64,000 nt of DNA from Donghicola mangrovi (GCF_013377535.1 NZ_JABCJE010000001.1:62001-126000), one strand, 5' to 3'; counted from the stretch's first letter, positions 33,903 through 44,803 are shown. Numbers and translations are program-made. The notes: generated from the letters alone by a model not told the origin.

Positions 33903-34658
33903 TTAGAACAATGCGTCCCAGATCAGCTTGGCCCCTGTTAGCGTTAGCGCAACATAGGTGAACACAAAGAACGGCTTCTCGGGGACCAGATGGTGCGCTT
34001 TGACGCCCAAGTAGACACCCAGAATGCCGAACGGCGCAAGGAACAGATCCGCAAGGAACGTCTGCTTGGTAAAGATGCCCAAGGCGAAATAAGGGATAAA
34101 CTTCATCAGGTTGATGGCCCAGAACACGATGATCGTGGTCGCCTGAAACGTGGTCTTGTCCAGCCCCTGACGCAGCAGATACACGGCCACGGGCGGGCCG
34201 CCCGCATGGCTGACAAAGCTGGTAAACCCCGCCATCAGACCGGAAAACGCCCCCGCTTTGGCCCCGAGCAGATCGCCAGACACCTCGATCCAGCCCTGCG
34301 AACGGGCCACTGCCCAAATAACGAACGCAATCGAGATGCCGCCGATCAGCAGACGGAACAGATCCGGATTCGCGAGGTCATAAAGGAACGCCCCCAAGGC
34401 GACTCCGGGCACCGCGCCGATGATAATCCGCTTTGCATCACGGCTATTCCACCGCTTCCAGTAGGGACGCAAAGAAGAAATATCCATGAGCATCAGCAGC
34501 GGCAGCATGATTCCCAATGCAACCCCAGGTTCAAGCAGCAGCGCCAGAATCGAGGCAGAGGCGAACGACGCCCCCGAACCAAAGCCCGCCTTTGTAATTC
34601 CTGCGAAAATCACTGCCGGGATCGTGATGGCGAAGAACACCATGCTAAAATCGATCAC
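33903..34658 (-). CDS. TauE/SafE (TSUP) family permease
   Basis: 251 aa with about eight membrane segments. The TSUP motif is AGITKAGFGSGASFASASILALLLEPGVALGIMLPLLMLMD in the N-half, and AGFTSFVSHAGGPPVAVYLLRQGL marks the C-half. The start is taken as GTG at 34658, because AAAGGA lies 6 nt upstream; a TTG at 34688 would add ten residues. Substrate unknown (sulfite or other small organic anions). Confidence 0.82.
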   Translation of the reverse strand: MIDFSMVFFAITIPAVIFAGITKAGFGSGASFASASILALLLEPGVALGIMLPLLMLMDISSLRPYWKRWNSRDAKRIIIGAVPGVALGAFLYDLANPDLFRLLIGGISIAFVIWAVARSQGWIEVSGDLLGAKAGAFSGLMAGFTSFVSHAGGPPVAVYLLRQGLDKTTFQATTIIVFWAINLMKFIPYFALGIFTKQTFLADLFLAPFGILGVYLGVKAHHLVPEKPFFVFTYVALTLTGAKLIWDALF

Positions 34659-34729
34659 GAAATTTCCTTTCAAAAAAACGCTTATCAATAGGGCTTTAGC
34701 ACACGGTTAGCGTTCACATAAGTTGCTGA

Positions 34730-35782
<1,053 letters not shown>

Positions 35783-35810
35783 TCGCCGCACCGGTTCCGG
35801 ATTTCGAAAC

Positions 35811-35836
35811 GCGCGCCCTAACCGGCGCGCGTTTTT
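35811..35836 (+). terminator. Rho-independent terminator of mdh
   Basis: GCGCGCC and GGCGCGC form a 7-bp stem with a CTAACC loop, followed by GTTTTTC. It also marks the 3' side of the convergent glycosyltransferase gene. Confidence 0.85.
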
Positions 35837-36843
35837 CATTTCAGGCGGTCCAGCAGGTCCCCTGCCCGTTCGCGCAGGATCGCATCGAACCCCTCGACCG
35901 ACAGATCGGGCATATAGCCCAGTTGCGCCGCGATCTGGTTCGCCGGATCAAAGGGCGCGTCCACGAACATATCCCGATCCTCGAGCCGCGCGCGCAAACC
36001 GCCATCGGTGACCTTCAGGCGGTTGTGGAACTTCAGCAGCCCACCGGGGCTATGGGACCGTCGCAGCGCCATCAGCACCTGTTCGCGCCGGTGCCCGCCA
36101 AGCATCCCCTCCACGACCTCTCGGGGCAGACGGGCATAGCGCAGCACCTTCACCATCCAGTGCAACGGCGTCATCCCGTCAAAGTGCAGCAAAGCCATCT
36201 CTGGCACGTAATCGCCGCGGATGCGTTTCTCTTCCTCTTTCGGGGAATGAATGCCGATCCGCCACCCCTGCCGCGTGGGCATCAGGGCTTTGCCCGCGGA
36301 ATGGCCTGTCAGCCCTTTGGTCAGGAACGGCGTGGAGCGCCAGAATAGGTCCTGATCGTCCTGAAGCTTGCCCAGATAGGGCACACGAAAGCCGCCCTCG
36401 AACAAAGAGGTCGGCGGCGTGTCGGTCAGGTAGGTGCGTTCCCACGGCTGGATGCGCAGGAATCGCCCCTCACGGGCGTATTCGCCGATGATCTGGGACA
36501 CGGGCCGTTCGGGCATCAGGAACTCGTCCGCGTCCAGATGGATCATCCAGTCCGCGCCGGTTTTCCGGTAGGCATCGGTCGCGTTCAAGCCTTGCCTACG
36601 GGTCTGCCGCGCATCCCCTGCCCGACCGTCCAAACGGGCCCAATGGGCGGCACCGCACCGAATGACGTTGACACCCGCAACCACTTGCAGTTGATCACCC
36701 ACAGTGTCCATTGGGTCATCAAGGTACACATGTACCTCAGAAGCACCAAGGGACAGGTGCCACGCCACATTGGCCATAACCAATGGCGCAGGCTCCCTGA
36801 CGGTCATGACAACCGCCCAACTTATGTTAGCGCCCGACGTCAT
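35836..36843 (-). CDS. Glycosyltransferase family 2-type protein (GT-A, DxDE motif)
   Basis: 335 aa. WAVVMTVREPAPLVMANVAWHLSLGASEVHVYLDDPMD is the N-terminal nucleotide-sugar-binding strand typical of 'glycosyl transferase family 2, 2_4' proteins in Rhodobacteraceae. The metal-binding D-x-D is in MIHLDADEFL. The acceptor and product are unknown; it may act on a surface polysaccharide. The ATG at 36843 has only a weak RBS. It is divergent from sucC, and the twin palindromes lie 30-60 nt upstream of its start. Confidence 0.75.
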   Translation of the reverse strand: MTSGANISWAVVMTVREPAPLVMANVAWHLSLGASEVHVYLDDPMDTVGDQLQVVAGVNVIRCGAAHWARLDGRAGDARQTRRQGLNATDAYRKTGADWMIHLDADEFLMPERPVSQIIGEYAREGRFLRIQPWERTYLTDTPPTSLFEGGFRVPYLGKLQDDQDLFWRSTPFLTKGLTGHSAGKALMPTRQGWRIGIHSPKEEEKRIRGDYVPEMALLHFDGMTPLHWMVKVLRYARLPREVVEGMLGGHRREQVLMALRRSHSPGGLLKFHNRLKVTDGGLRARLEDRDMFVDAPFDPANQIAAQLGYMPDLSVEGFDAILRERAGDLLDRLK

Positions 36844-36872
36844 GCGAATCTTTGTGCAACACCGTTATCGGT

Positions 36873-36903
36873 TGTGATCACACCCTCAAAACCTGTGATC
36901 ACA
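36873..36903. promoter_or_regulatory. Twin TGTGATCACA palindromes upstream of sucC
   Basis: Perfect TGTGATCACA at 36873-36882 and 36894-36903, with centres 21 bp apart. This is the same sequence and spacing as at 31116-31146 before sdhC. They lie 108-138 nt upstream of sucC and 30-60 nt upstream of the divergent glycosyltransferase. A weaker relative, CTGATCACG, is at 36931-36939. Confidence 0.8.
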
Positions 36904-37010
36904 AAATGCAGATTTTTGCCGATTTTCAAGCTGATCACGCAAAAACTCCTTAATCCGGCGATTTCATGAGCGTATAGGTACACCGAATTTCAGCAAGATG
37001 GGACAGGTCC

Positions 37011-38204
37011 ATGAACATTCACGAATATCAGGCCAAAGCACTGCTGCGCGAATACGGCGCACCGGTCAGCGACGGCCGCGTCGTGCTCAAGGCCGAAGAC
37101 GCTAAAACCGCTGCTGGCGAGCTTGACGGCCCCCTCTGGGTTGTAAAGGCGCAAATCCACGCAGGTGGCCGCGGCAAGGGCAAATTCAAAGAAGCCGATG
37201 CTGGTGAAAAGGGCGGTGTCCGCCTTGCCAAGTCGGTTGAAGAAGCAGCCGAAGAAGCCAAGAAAATGCTTGGCCGCACTCTGGTAACCCACCAGACCGG
37301 TCCCGCTGGCAAGCAGGTCAACCGCATCTACATCGAAGATGGCTCGGACATCAGCCGCGAACTGTACCTCGCGCTGCTCGTTGACCGTCAGACCAGCCGC
37401 ATCTCGTTCGTTTGCTCGACCGAAGGTGGCATGGACATCGAGGAAGTCGCAGCATCGACCCCCGAAAAGATCCTGTCGTTCTCGGTTGATCCGGCAACCG
37501 GCTACCAGCCCTACCACGGCCGCCGCATCGCGTTCTCGCTGGGCCTCGAAGGTGCGCTGGTCAAGCAGTGCGTCAGCCTGATGGGCACTCTCTACAAAGC
37601 CTTCGTCGAGAAGGACATGGAGATGCTGGAAATCAACCCGCTGATCGTCATGGACAACGGCAACCTCAAGGTTCTGGACGCCAAAGTCGGCTTTGACGGC
37701 AACGCCATCTACCGCCACCCCGAGATCGCCGCTCTGCGCGACGAGACCGAAGAAGATCCCAAAGAACTGGCAGCCTCGAAGTTCGACCTGAACTACATCG
37801 CGCTGGACGGCGAGATCGGCTGCATGGTGAACGGTGCGGGTCTGGCGATGGCCACCATGGACATCATCAAACTGTACGGCGCAGAGCCTGCAAACTTCCT
37901 CGACGTTGGCGGCGGCGCCACCAAAGAGAAAGTGACCGAAGCCTTCAAGATCATCACCTCGGATCCGAACGTAAAAGGTATCCTCGTGAACATCTTCGGC
38001 GGAATTATGCGCTGTGACGTGATCGCAGAAGGCGTAATTGCGGCTGTTAAGGAAGTCGGACTGAAAGTTCCGCTGGTCGTACGCCTCGAAGGCACTAACG
38101 TCGAGAAGGGTAAAGAGATCATCAACACCTCTGGTCTCGACGTGATCGCCGCAGACAACCTTAGCGACGGCGCGGAGAAGATCGTTAAAGCAGTGAAAGG
38201 TTAA
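37011..38204 (+). CDS. sucC: Succinyl-CoA synthetase beta subunit (ADP-forming)
   Basis: 397 aa. [24 protein letters not shown] is the canonical start. ATP-grasp region [26 protein letters not shown]-equivalent [10 protein letters not shown]. Succinate/CoA side [20 protein letters not shown] and [13 protein letters not shown]. With SucD it makes ATP from succinyl-CoA. ATG at 37011 with ACAGG upstream. First gene of the suc-odh operon. Confidence 0.98.
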   Translation: MNIHEYQAKALLREYGAPVSDGRVVLKAEDAKTAAGELDGPLWVVKAQIHAGGRGKGKFKEADAGEKGGVRLAKSVEEAAEEAKKMLGRTLVTHQTGPAGKQVNRIYIEDGSDISRELYLALLVDRQTSRISFVCSTEGGMDIEEVAASTPEKILSFSVDPATGYQPYHGRRIAFSLGLEGALVKQCVSLMGTLYKAFVEKDMEMLEINPLIVMDNGNLKVLDAKVGFDGNAIYRHPEIAALRDETEEDPKELAASKFDLNYIALDGEIGCMVNGAGLAMATMDIIKLYGAEPANFLDVGGGATKEKVTEAFKIITSDPNVKGILVNIFGGIMRCDVIAEGVIAAVKEVGLKVPLVVRLEGTNVEKGKEIINTSGLDVIAADNLSDGAEKIVKAVKG

Positions 38205-38206
38205 GT

Positions 38207-38464
38207 ATGCGTTTTTTGGTTCTGGTTGGCTGTGTTTTTGTTTCGGCCTGTGTGAATTTCAATGCCCCCGCTCATCCGGTGGGACAAACTCAACAGGACG
38301 ACTTCATCGGGTATAACGAGGGCGACCGCCCCGCGCCTCTGGCAGGCATACCCGCAGATGCAGCCCCAGGACCAATCGCATCGGGTTCGGACGGCCCTCT
38401 TAGCTGCCCCGCAGGTACATTGCTGATCCAAACTACGGACGGCCGAGCCTGCGCACCCGAATAA
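38207..38464 (+). CDS. Small lipoprotein inserted between sucC and sucD
   Basis: 85 aa. Signal peptide MRFLVLVGCVFVSAC with lipobox VSAC (Cys15). The mature part is Pro/Asp-rich, ending with SCPAGTLLIQTTDGRACAPE, which has two cysteines that could form a disulfide. It starts 2 nt after the sucC stop. No known domain. The location parallels the lipoprotein within sdhCDAB at 28048. Confidence 0.65.
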   Translation: MRFLVLVGCVFVSACVNFNAPAHPVGQTQQDDFIGYNEGDRPAPLAGIPADAAPGPIASGSDGPLSCPAGTLLIQTTDGRACAPE

Positions 38465-38476
38465 CCACTCACTGAG

Positions 38477-38560
38477 TGTAGGGTAGAGAGTGAAAAACCA
38501 GTCCTGACCGGGCCCCATTCCCGGAACCTTGGTCAGGAAATGGTCGCGCTCTACCCGGCG
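38477..38560 (+). ncRNA. Nested stem-loop element in the suc mRNA before sucD
   Basis: Outer helix GGGTAGAG (38481-38488)/CTCTACCC (38549-38556), extended inward by GTG/CGC and outward by TGT/GCG with mismatches. Inner helix CCTGACC (38503-38509)/GGTCAGG (38531-38537), with CCA/TGG below it, and an apical GGG/CCC. There is no T-tract, so it is not a terminator. Possible roles: mRNA processing or stability, or control of sucD translation. No known RNA family recognised. Confidence 0.5.
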
Positions 38561-38624
38561 CCAGATGTAACAAGGGTTCGGAACCATCCGGACCGTTTCG
38601 TAGAAAAACTTAGGAGCCAACAAC

Positions 38625-39509
38625 ATGGCAGTCCTCATCGACGAAAACACCAAGGTCATCTGTCAGGGCTTTACCGGCTCGCAGGGCACCTTCCACTCGG
38701 AACAGGCGATCGCTTACGGCACCAAAATGGTCGGCGGCGTAACCCCCGGCAAAGGCGGCTCGCAGCACCTCGGCCTGCCCGTGTTCAACTCGGTCCACGA
38801 AGCCAAGCACGTCACCGAAGCAAACGCGACCGTGATCTACGTTCCCCCGCCGTTCGCAGCGGACTCGATCCTCGAGGCCATCGACGCGGAAATGGAACTG
38901 ATCGTCTGCATCACCGAAGGTATCCCGGTACTGGACATGATGAAGGTGAAGCGCGCGCTTGAAACCAGCAAATCGCGCCTGATCGGCCCGAACTGCCCCG
39001 GCGTCATCACCCCCGATGCATGCAAAATCGGCATTATGCCCGGCCACATCCACAAGCGTGGCTCGGTCGGCGTTGTGTCGCGTTCGGGCACCCTGACCTA
39101 CGAAGCTGTGAAGCAGACCTCGGACGCGGGCCTCGGCCAGTCTACCGCAGTCGGCATCGGCGGCGACCCGATCAAGGGCACCGAGCACATCGACGTGCTG
39201 GAAATGTTCCTGGCAGACCCCGAAACCCAGTCTATCATCATGATCGGTGAAATCGGTGGTTCGGCCGAAGAAGAAGCGGCACAGTTCCTGGCCGACGAAA
39301 AGAAAAAAGGCCGTTGGAAGCCCACCGCTGGCTTCATTGCTGGCCGTACCGCTCCTGCTGGCCGCCGCATGGGCCACGCCGGTGCGATCGTCGCAGGCGG
39401 CAAAGGTGGCGCAGAAGACAAGATCGAAGCCATGCTGTCGGCTGGCATCGTTGTCGCTGACAGCCCCGCCGGTCTCGGCGAAGCCGTGCTGAAAGCAATC
39501 GGCAAATAA
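38625..39509 (+). CDS. sucD: Succinyl-CoA synthetase alpha subunit
   Basis: 294 aa. CoA-binding Rossmann region ([38 protein letters not shown]). [40 protein letters not shown]. Catalytic phospho-histidine in [10 protein letters not shown] (His near 246). RBS TAGGAG lies before ATG 38625. Separated from sucC by the lipoprotein gene and a structured 160-nt gap. Confidence 0.98.
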   Translation: MAVLIDENTKVICQGFTGSQGTFHSEQAIAYGTKMVGGVTPGKGGSQHLGLPVFNSVHEAKHVTEANATVIYVPPPFAADSILEAIDAEMELIVCITEGIPVLDMMKVKRALETSKSRLIGPNCPGVITPDACKIGIMPGHIHKRGSVGVVSRSGTLTYEAVKQTSDAGLGQSTAVGIGGDPIKGTEHIDVLEMFLADPETQSIIMIGEIGGSAEEEAAQFLADEKKKGRWKPTAGFIAGRTAPAGRRMGHAGAIVAGGKGGAEDKIEAMLSAGIVVADSPAGLGEAVLKAIGK

Positions 39510-39518
39510 GCCCTTGTA

Positions 39519-39585
39519 CCGGACCTGCTGCACATTGCGGGTCCGGCTGAACCCATCAGCCCGCCCGAGGGACGCCTCGGGCGGG
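39519..39585 (+). other. Two intercistronic hairpins between sucD and sucA
   Basis: Hairpin 1: CCGGACC (39519-39525)/GGTCCGG (39540-39546). Hairpin 2: CCCGCCCGAGG (39560-39570), GACG loop, CCTCGGGCGGG (39575-39585), a perfect 11-bp stem. Neither is followed by T residues. These are typical of mRNA stabilising or processing sites, or of an attenuating structure before odhA. Confidence 0.6.
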
Positions 39586-39608
39586 TCCAACCTAACTCAG
39601 GTGCAGCG

Positions 39609-42572
39609 ATGACCGACCAATCCCCGAACGACCAGTTCCATGCCTCGAGCTTCTTGCAAGGGCACAATGCTGAATACATCGAACAGCTTTACGCCCGTTA
39701 TGCCACTGACCCGAATTCCGTAGATGAATCCTGGCAGGCTTTCTTTGCGGCCCTCGGTGATGGGGAAGTCGAAGTCAAGAAAGAGGCCCAAGGCGCCTCG
39801 TGGGGCCGCACCGACTGGCCGCCGCTGCCCGCAGGCGACAACGTCTGGGCTCTGACCGGCGAATGGCCGGAAGCTGCCAAAGAAGTCAAAGGCGCTGGCG
39901 ACAAGATCAAAGCCAAAGCCGCCGAAAAGGGCGTAGAGATTTCCGACGAGCAGGTGAAACGCGCTGTTCTCGACTCCGTCCGCGCGCTGATGCTGATCCG
40001 CGCCTACCGTATTCGTGGCCACCTGGCTGCCGACCTGGATCCGCTAGGTCTGCACGGCCGTGAGCCCCACCCCGAGCTGGACCCCAAAGCGTACGGCTTC
40101 ACCGAAGCCGACATGGATCGTCCGATCTTTATCGACAACGTTCTGGGCCTTCAGGTCGCGTCGATGCGCCAGATCGTGGACATCGTCAAACGCACCTATT
40201 GCGGCACCTTTGCCCTGCAGTACATGCACATCTCGGATCCCGAGCAGTCCGCATGGCTGAAAGAGCGCATCGAAGGCTACGGCAAGGAAATCACCTTTAC
40301 CCGTGAAGGCCGCCGCGCGATCCTGAACAAACTGGTCGAGGCCGAAGGCTTCGAAAAGTTCCTGCATGTGAAATACATGGGCACCAAGCGTTTCGGCCTC
40401 GACGGTGGCGAAGCGCTGATCCCCGCGATGGAACAGATCATCAAGCGCGGTGGCGCGCTGGGTGTTCGTGACATCGTTATCGGTATGCCTCACCGCGGCC
40501 GTCTGTCGGTCCTGGCCAACGTGATGGGCAAACCCTACCACGCGATCTTCAACGAATTCCAAGGCGGCAGCTTCAAGCCCGAGGACGTCGACGGTTCGGG
40601 TGACGTGAAGTACCACCTCGGCGCATCGAGCGACCGCGAGTTCGACGGCAACAGCGTTCACCTGTCGCTGACCGCGAACCCCTCGCACCTCGAGGCCGTG
40701 AACCCCGTTGTTCTGGGCAAGGTCCGCGCGAAACAGGAACAGCTGGGTGACAAGGCGCGTACTCAGGTTCTGCCGATCCTGCTGCACGGCGACGCGGCCT
40801 TCGCAGGTCAGGGCGTTGTGGCGGAATGCTTCGGTCTGTCGGGTCTGGTCGGTCACCGCACCGGCGGCACCATGCACATCGTGGTGAACAACCAGATCGG
40901 CTTCACCACCGCGCCGCACTTCTCGCGCTCGTCCCCCTACCCCACCGACATCGCTCTGATGGTCGAGGCGCCGATCTTCCACGTGAACGGCGACGATCCG
41001 GAGGCTGTGGTTCACGCGGCCAAGGTTGCGACCGAGTTCCGTCAGAAGTTCCACAAAGACGTTGTTCTGGACATCTTCTGCTACCGCCGCTTCGGTCACA
41101 ACGAAGGCGACGAGCCGATGTTCACCAACCCGCAGATGTACAAGCAGATCAAGTCGCACAAGACCACTCTGTCCCTGTACACCGAGCGTCTGGTCAAGGA
41201 CGGCCTGATCCCCGAAGGCGAAATCGAGGATATGAAGGCGCAGTTCCAGGCGCACCTGAACGACGAGTTCGAAACCGGCAAGACCTACAAGCCCAACAAG
41301 GCTGACTGGCTGGACGGCCGCTGGTCGCACCTGAACAAGCAGGGCGAAAAGTACCAGCGCGGCAAAACCGCCATCAAGCCCGAGACCATGGCAGAGGTCG
41401 GCAAGTCGCTGGTGCACGCACCCGCGTCCGTGGACATCCACAAGACCGTTGCCCGTCAGCTGGACGCCAAGGCGCAGATGTTCGCCACCGGCGAAGGCTT
41501 TGACTGGGCCACCGGCGAGGCACTGGCGTTCGGCTCGCTTCTGACCGAGGGCTACCCCGTTCGTCTGGCAGGTCAGGACTCGACCCGTGGTACGTTCTCG
41601 CAGCGTCACTCGGCCTTCATCGACCAGACCACCGAAGAGCGTTACTACCCGCTGAACAACATCCGCGAAGGTCAGGCACGCTACGAAGTCATCGACTCGA
41701 TGCTGTCGGAATACGCGGTTCTGGGCTTTGAATACGGCTACTCGCTGGCAGAACCCAACGCGCTGACCATGTGGGAAGCCCAGTTCGGCGACTTCGCAAA
41801 CGGCGCTCAGATCATGTTCGACCAGTTCATCTGCTCGGGCGAAAGCAAGTGGCTGCGTATGTCGGGTCTGGTCTGCCTTCTGCCCCACGGCTTCGAAGGT
41901 CAGGGCCCCGAGCACAGCTCGGCCCGTCTGGAGCGTTTCCTGCAGATGTGTGGTCAGGACAACTGGATCGTGGCGAACTGCTCGACCCCGGCGAACTACT
42001 TCCACATCCTGCGTCGCCAGATGCACCGCAGCTACCGCAAGCCGCTGGTTCTGATGACCCCGAAATCCCTGCTGCGCCACAAGCTCTGCGTCAGCAAGGC
42101 CGAGGACTTCACCACTGGTTCCAGCTTCCACCGCGTCCTGTGGGACGATGCGGAACGCGGCAACTCAACCACCCAGCTGGCCGCAGATGCGGATATCAAG
42201 CGCGTGGTGATGTGCTCGGGCAAGGTCTACTACGATCTGCTCGAAGAGCGTGACGCACGTGGCATCAACGACGTGTACCTGCTGCGTATCGAACAGTTCT
42301 ACCCCTTCCCGGCGATCTCGCTGGTCAAGGAACTGGAGCGTTTCCCACACGCAGAGATGATCTGGTGTCAGGAAGAGCCCCAGAACCAGGGCGCCTGGAC
42401 CTTTATCGAGCCCAACATCGAGTGGGTCTTGCGCCGGATCAAGGCAACGCACGGCCGTCCCCGTTACGTAGGCCGCGCAGCAAGCGCGTCGCCCGCAACG
42501 GGTCTGGCATCGCAACACAAAGCACAACAAGCGGCGCTCGTGGACGAGGCGCTGACCATCGAAGGAAAGTAA
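39609..42572 (+). CDS. sucA: 2-oxoglutarate dehydrogenase E1 component
   Basis: 987 aa thiamine-diphosphate enzyme that decarboxylates 2-oxoglutarate. N-terminal [36 protein letters not shown]/Mg region [21 protein letters not shown] and [20 protein letters not shown]...[10 protein letters not shown]. Transketolase-like [15 protein letters not shown] and [23 protein letters not shown]. Full length. ATG at 39609 with AGGTG upstream; sucB follows after 4 nt. Confidence 0.98.
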   Translation: MTDQSPNDQFHASSFLQGHNAEYIEQLYARYATDPNSVDESWQAFFAALGDGEVEVKKEAQGASWGRTDWPPLPAGDNVWALTGEWPEAAKEVKGAGDKIKAKAAEKGVEISDEQVKRAVLDSVRALMLIRAYRIRGHLAADLDPLGLHGREPHPELDPKAYGFTEADMDRPIFIDNVLGLQVASMRQIVDIVKRTYCGTFALQYMHISDPEQSAWLKERIEGYGKEITFTREGRRAILNKLVEAEGFEKFLHVKYMGTKRFGLDGGEALIPAMEQIIKRGGALGVRDIVIGMPHRGRLSVLANVMGKPYHAIFNEFQGGSFKPEDVDGSGDVKYHLGASSDREFDGNSVHLSLTANPSHLEAVNPVVLGKVRAKQEQLGDKARTQVLPILLHGDAAFAGQGVVAECFGLSGLVGHRTGGTMHIVVNNQIGFTTAPHFSRSSPYPTDIALMVEAPIFHVNGDDPEAVVHAAKVATEFRQKFHKDVVLDIFCYRRFGHNEGDEPMFTNPQMYKQIKSHKTTLSLYTERLVKDGLIPEGEIEDMKAQFQAHLNDEFETGKTYKPNKADWLDGRWSHLNKQGEKYQRGKTAIKPETMAEVGKSLVHAPASVDIHKTVARQLDAKAQMFATGEGFDWATGEALAFGSLLTEGYPVRLAGQDSTRGTFSQRHSAFIDQTTEERYYPLNNIREGQARYEVIDSMLSEYAVLGFEYGYSLAEPNALTMWEAQFGDFANGAQIMFDQFICSGESKWLRMSGLVCLLPHGFEGQGPEHSSARLERFLQMCGQDNWIVANCSTPANYFHILRRQMHRSYRKPLVLMTPKSLLRHKLCVSKAEDFTTGSSFHRVLWDDAERGNSTTQLAADADIKRVVMCSGKVYYDLLEERDARGINDVYLLRIEQFYPFPAISLVKELERFPHAEMIWCQEEPQNQGAWTFIEPNIEWVLRRIKATHGRPRYVGRAASASPATGLASQHKAQQAALVDEALTIEGK

Positions 42573-42576
42573 GCAA

Positions 42577-44079
42577 ATGACTGAAGTCCGCGTTCCCACC
42601 CTGGGTGAATCCGTGACCGAGGCAACCGTTGCCACCTGGTTCAAGAAACCTGGCGACCGTGTCGAGGCTGACGAAATGCTGTGCGAACTGGAAACCGACA
42701 AGGTCACCGTCGAGGTTCCCGCACCCGCCGCTGGCGTCCTGACCGAGATCGTTGCTGCCGAAGGCGAGACCGTCGGCGTTGACGCTCTGCTGGCCAACAT
42801 CAGCGCCTCGGGCGAGGCAGCAGCCCCCGCCCCCAAAGCAGCCGCCCCCGCGGCTGCCCCCGCAGCGGCTGCCGCTTCGGTTGACGTCATGGTCCCGACC
42901 TTAGGTGAATCCGTGACCGAAGCCACCGTTTCGACCTGGTTCAAAAAGGTCGGCGACACCGTTGCTCAGGACGAGATGCTCTGCGAGCTGGAAACCGATA
43001 AAGTATCGGTCGAAGTGCCCGCACCCGCAGCTGGCGTTCTGACCGAGATCCTGTTCGCCGAAGGCACCACCGTCGAAGCTGGCGGCAAGCTGGGTGTCAT
43101 CGCATCGGGCGAAGGCGCAGCCGCAGCTGCCCCCGCCACAGCACCTGCCGCAGCCGCTCCTGCCGCTGCATCGGGCGCCAAGGATGTCGAGCACGCCCCC
43201 GCCGCCAAAAAGGCAATGGCAGAGGCTGGCCTGACCGCTGCTCAGGTTCAGGGCACCGGCCGTGACGGTCGCATCATGAAAGAAGACGTGGCCGCTGCTG
43301 CCGCCGCTGTTGCCGCCGCCGCCAAGGCCGCGCCCGCACCGGCCGCTGCACCCCGCGCCCCCGTTGCTGCAGACGACGCATCGCGCGAAGAGCGCGTGAA
43401 AATGACCCGTCTGCGTCAGACCATCGCGCGCCGTCTGAAAGACGCGCAGAACAACGCCGCAATGCTGACCACCTATAACGAGGTGGACATGACCGGCGTG
43501 ATGGAACTGCGCAACGAGTACAAAGACCTCTTCGAGAAGAAACACGGCGTCCGTCTGGGCTTCATGTCCTTCTTCACCAAGGCGTGCTGCCACGCTCTGA
43601 AAGAGGTCCCCGAGGTCAACGCCGAGATCGACGGCACCGACATCGTCTACAAGAACTACGTCCACATGGGCATCGCGGCCGGCACCCCCCAGGGTCTGGT
43701 TGTGCCTGTCATCCGTGACGCGGACCAGAAGTCCTTTGCCGAGATCGAAAAAGAGATCAACGAAAAGGGCAAGCGCGCACGTGACGGCAAGCTGTCGATG
43801 GCCGAAATGCAGGGCGGTTCGTTCACCATTTCGAACGGCGGCGTCTACGGCTCGCTGATGTCCTCGCCGATCCTGAACCCCCCGCAGTCGGGTATCCTCG
43901 GCATGCACAAGATCCAGGATCGTCCGATGGTCGTGAACGGTCAGATCGTCATCCGTCCGATGATGTACCTGGCGCTGTCCTATGACCACCGCATCGTTGA
44001 CGGCAAAGGCGCTGTGACCTTCCTCGTCCGCGTCAAAGAAGCACTCGAAGATCCCCGCCGTCTGCTGATGGATCTGTAA
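42577..44079 (+). CDS. sucB: 2-oxoglutarate dehydrogenase E2 (dihydrolipoyl succinyltransferase), two lipoyl domains
   Basis: 500 aa. Two near-identical lipoyl domains with lipoylated lysines K42 and K142 (both in ELETDKV), exactly 100 residues apart and joined by Ala/Pro linkers. The peripheral subunit-binding domain is [14 protein letters not shown]...[13 protein letters not shown]. The catalytic acyltransferase domain ends with [15 protein letters not shown] (catalytic His/Asp). E. coli SucB has a single lipoyl domain, so this is a duplicated form. Core of the OGDH complex, between E1 and E3 genes. Confidence 0.97.
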   Translation: MTEVRVPTLGESVTEATVATWFKKPGDRVEADEMLCELETDKVTVEVPAPAAGVLTEIVAAEGETVGVDALLANISASGEAAAPAPKAAAPAAAPAAAAASVDVMVPTLGESVTEATVSTWFKKVGDTVAQDEMLCELETDKVSVEVPAPAAGVLTEILFAEGTTVEAGGKLGVIASGEGAAAAAPATAPAAAAPAAASGAKDVEHAPAAKKAMAEAGLTAAQVQGTGRDGRIMKEDVAAAAAAVAAAAKAAPAPAAAPRAPVAADDASREERVKMTRLRQTIARRLKDAQNNAAMLTTYNEVDMTGVMELRNEYKDLFEKKHGVRLGFMSFFTKACCHALKEVPEVNAEIDGTDIVYKNYVHMGIAAGTPQGLVVPVIRDADQKSFAEIEKEINEKGKRARDGKLSMAEMQGGSFTISNGGVYGSLMSSPILNPPQSGILGMHKIQDRPMVVNGQIVIRPMMYLALSYDHRIVDGKGAVTFLVRVKEALEDPRRLLMDL

Positions 44080-44082
44080 TAA

Positions 44083-44364
44083 ATGACGGGCCAGCCCGCG
44101 AAGCGGCAGAAGACGTTCTCCGGAATGTTGACGCCGACACTAAATAACTTCGCGGGCTGGCTCTTTCTTTACCTCGTATCTTTCTTTTTCTACGCCAGCT
44201 TCGGCTTCCAGCTATCGACTGCACTGCAAGACCCGCACGGCAAGGCCGGCCTTCTTGCTTTGGCGGCAGCGATAGTCACCTACACAGGCTGGATACCGCT
44301 GGTAATCATTCTGGTTCGCGCCCTGATGGGGCAGGAAAACACTGAAACGCCTCATGGTGAATGA
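44083..44364 (+). CDS. Small two-helix membrane protein in the odh operon (93 aa)
   Basis: Two hydrophobic segments (FAGWLFLYLVSFFFYASFGF and AGLLALAAAIVTYTGWIPLVIILVRALMG) with a basic N-terminus. It starts right after the tandem stops of sucB (TAATAAATG) and ends one nucleotide before the MAPEG start. The function is not recognised; it is probably cotranscribed with sucB. Confidence 0.6.
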   Translation: MTGQPAKRQKTFSGMLTPTLNNFAGWLFLYLVSFFFYASFGFQLSTALQDPHGKAGLLALAAAIVTYTGWIPLVIILVRALMGQENTETPHGE

Positions 44365-44365
44365 G

Positions 44366-44776
44366 ATGACGACCGAACTCACAGTCCTCACCCTCGCCGC
44401 CCTGCTACAGGTCGTCCAGTTCGTCCTGATGTCCGTTCCTGCGAACCTCGAACTCGGCCCCGGCAAAACGATGGGACCCCGCGATCCGGAGCGCCTTGGC
44501 AAACCGTTGATCGAACAGGTCTCCCCCCGCACCGGCCGCCTGTTCCGCGCCCTTAATAACCACTTCGAGGGTCTGATCCTCTTTTCCATCGCCTGCGTCG
44601 TGATCACCCTGTCGGGCCAATCGACCGCCCTGACCGGCGCCTGCGCGTGGATCTACCTTGTGGCCCGCATCCTCTATGTGCCCGCCTATGCCTTCGGGCT
44701 TGTGCCGTGGCGCTCGGTGATCTGGGCTGTCGGCTTCATCGCCACCACCATCATGCTGGTCTCGGCCCTCGTCTAG
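44366..44776 (+). CDS. MAPEG-family membrane protein
   Basis: 136 aa with four membrane helices. MAPEG landmarks are [35 protein letters not shown] (R-x2-N-x2-E) and [24 protein letters not shown]. The eukaryotic family covers glutathione transferases and leukotriene synthases; the bacterial role is unclear. The ATG at 44366 has GGTGA 5 nt upstream, better than the ATG at 44354. Confidence 0.8.
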   Translation: MTTELTVLTLAALLQVVQFVLMSVPANLELGPGKTMGPRDPERLGKPLIEQVSPRTGRLFRALNNHFEGLILFSIACVVITLSGQSTALTGACAWIYLVARILYVPAYAFGLVPWRSVIWAVGFIATTIMLVSALV

Positions 44777-44803
44777 ACCCGCCCCGCCAACACCGCCAAG
44801 GCC

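Noticed and set aside
36873-36903. CRP or FNR sites as explanation for TGTGATCACA
   Set aside because: CRP needs TGTGA-N6-TCACA and FNR TTGAT-N4-ATCAA; here the half-sites abut with no spacer.
40044-42131. 695-codon open frame antisense to sucA
   Set aside because: Same GC-frame artefact; sucA on the plus strand is complete and conserved.
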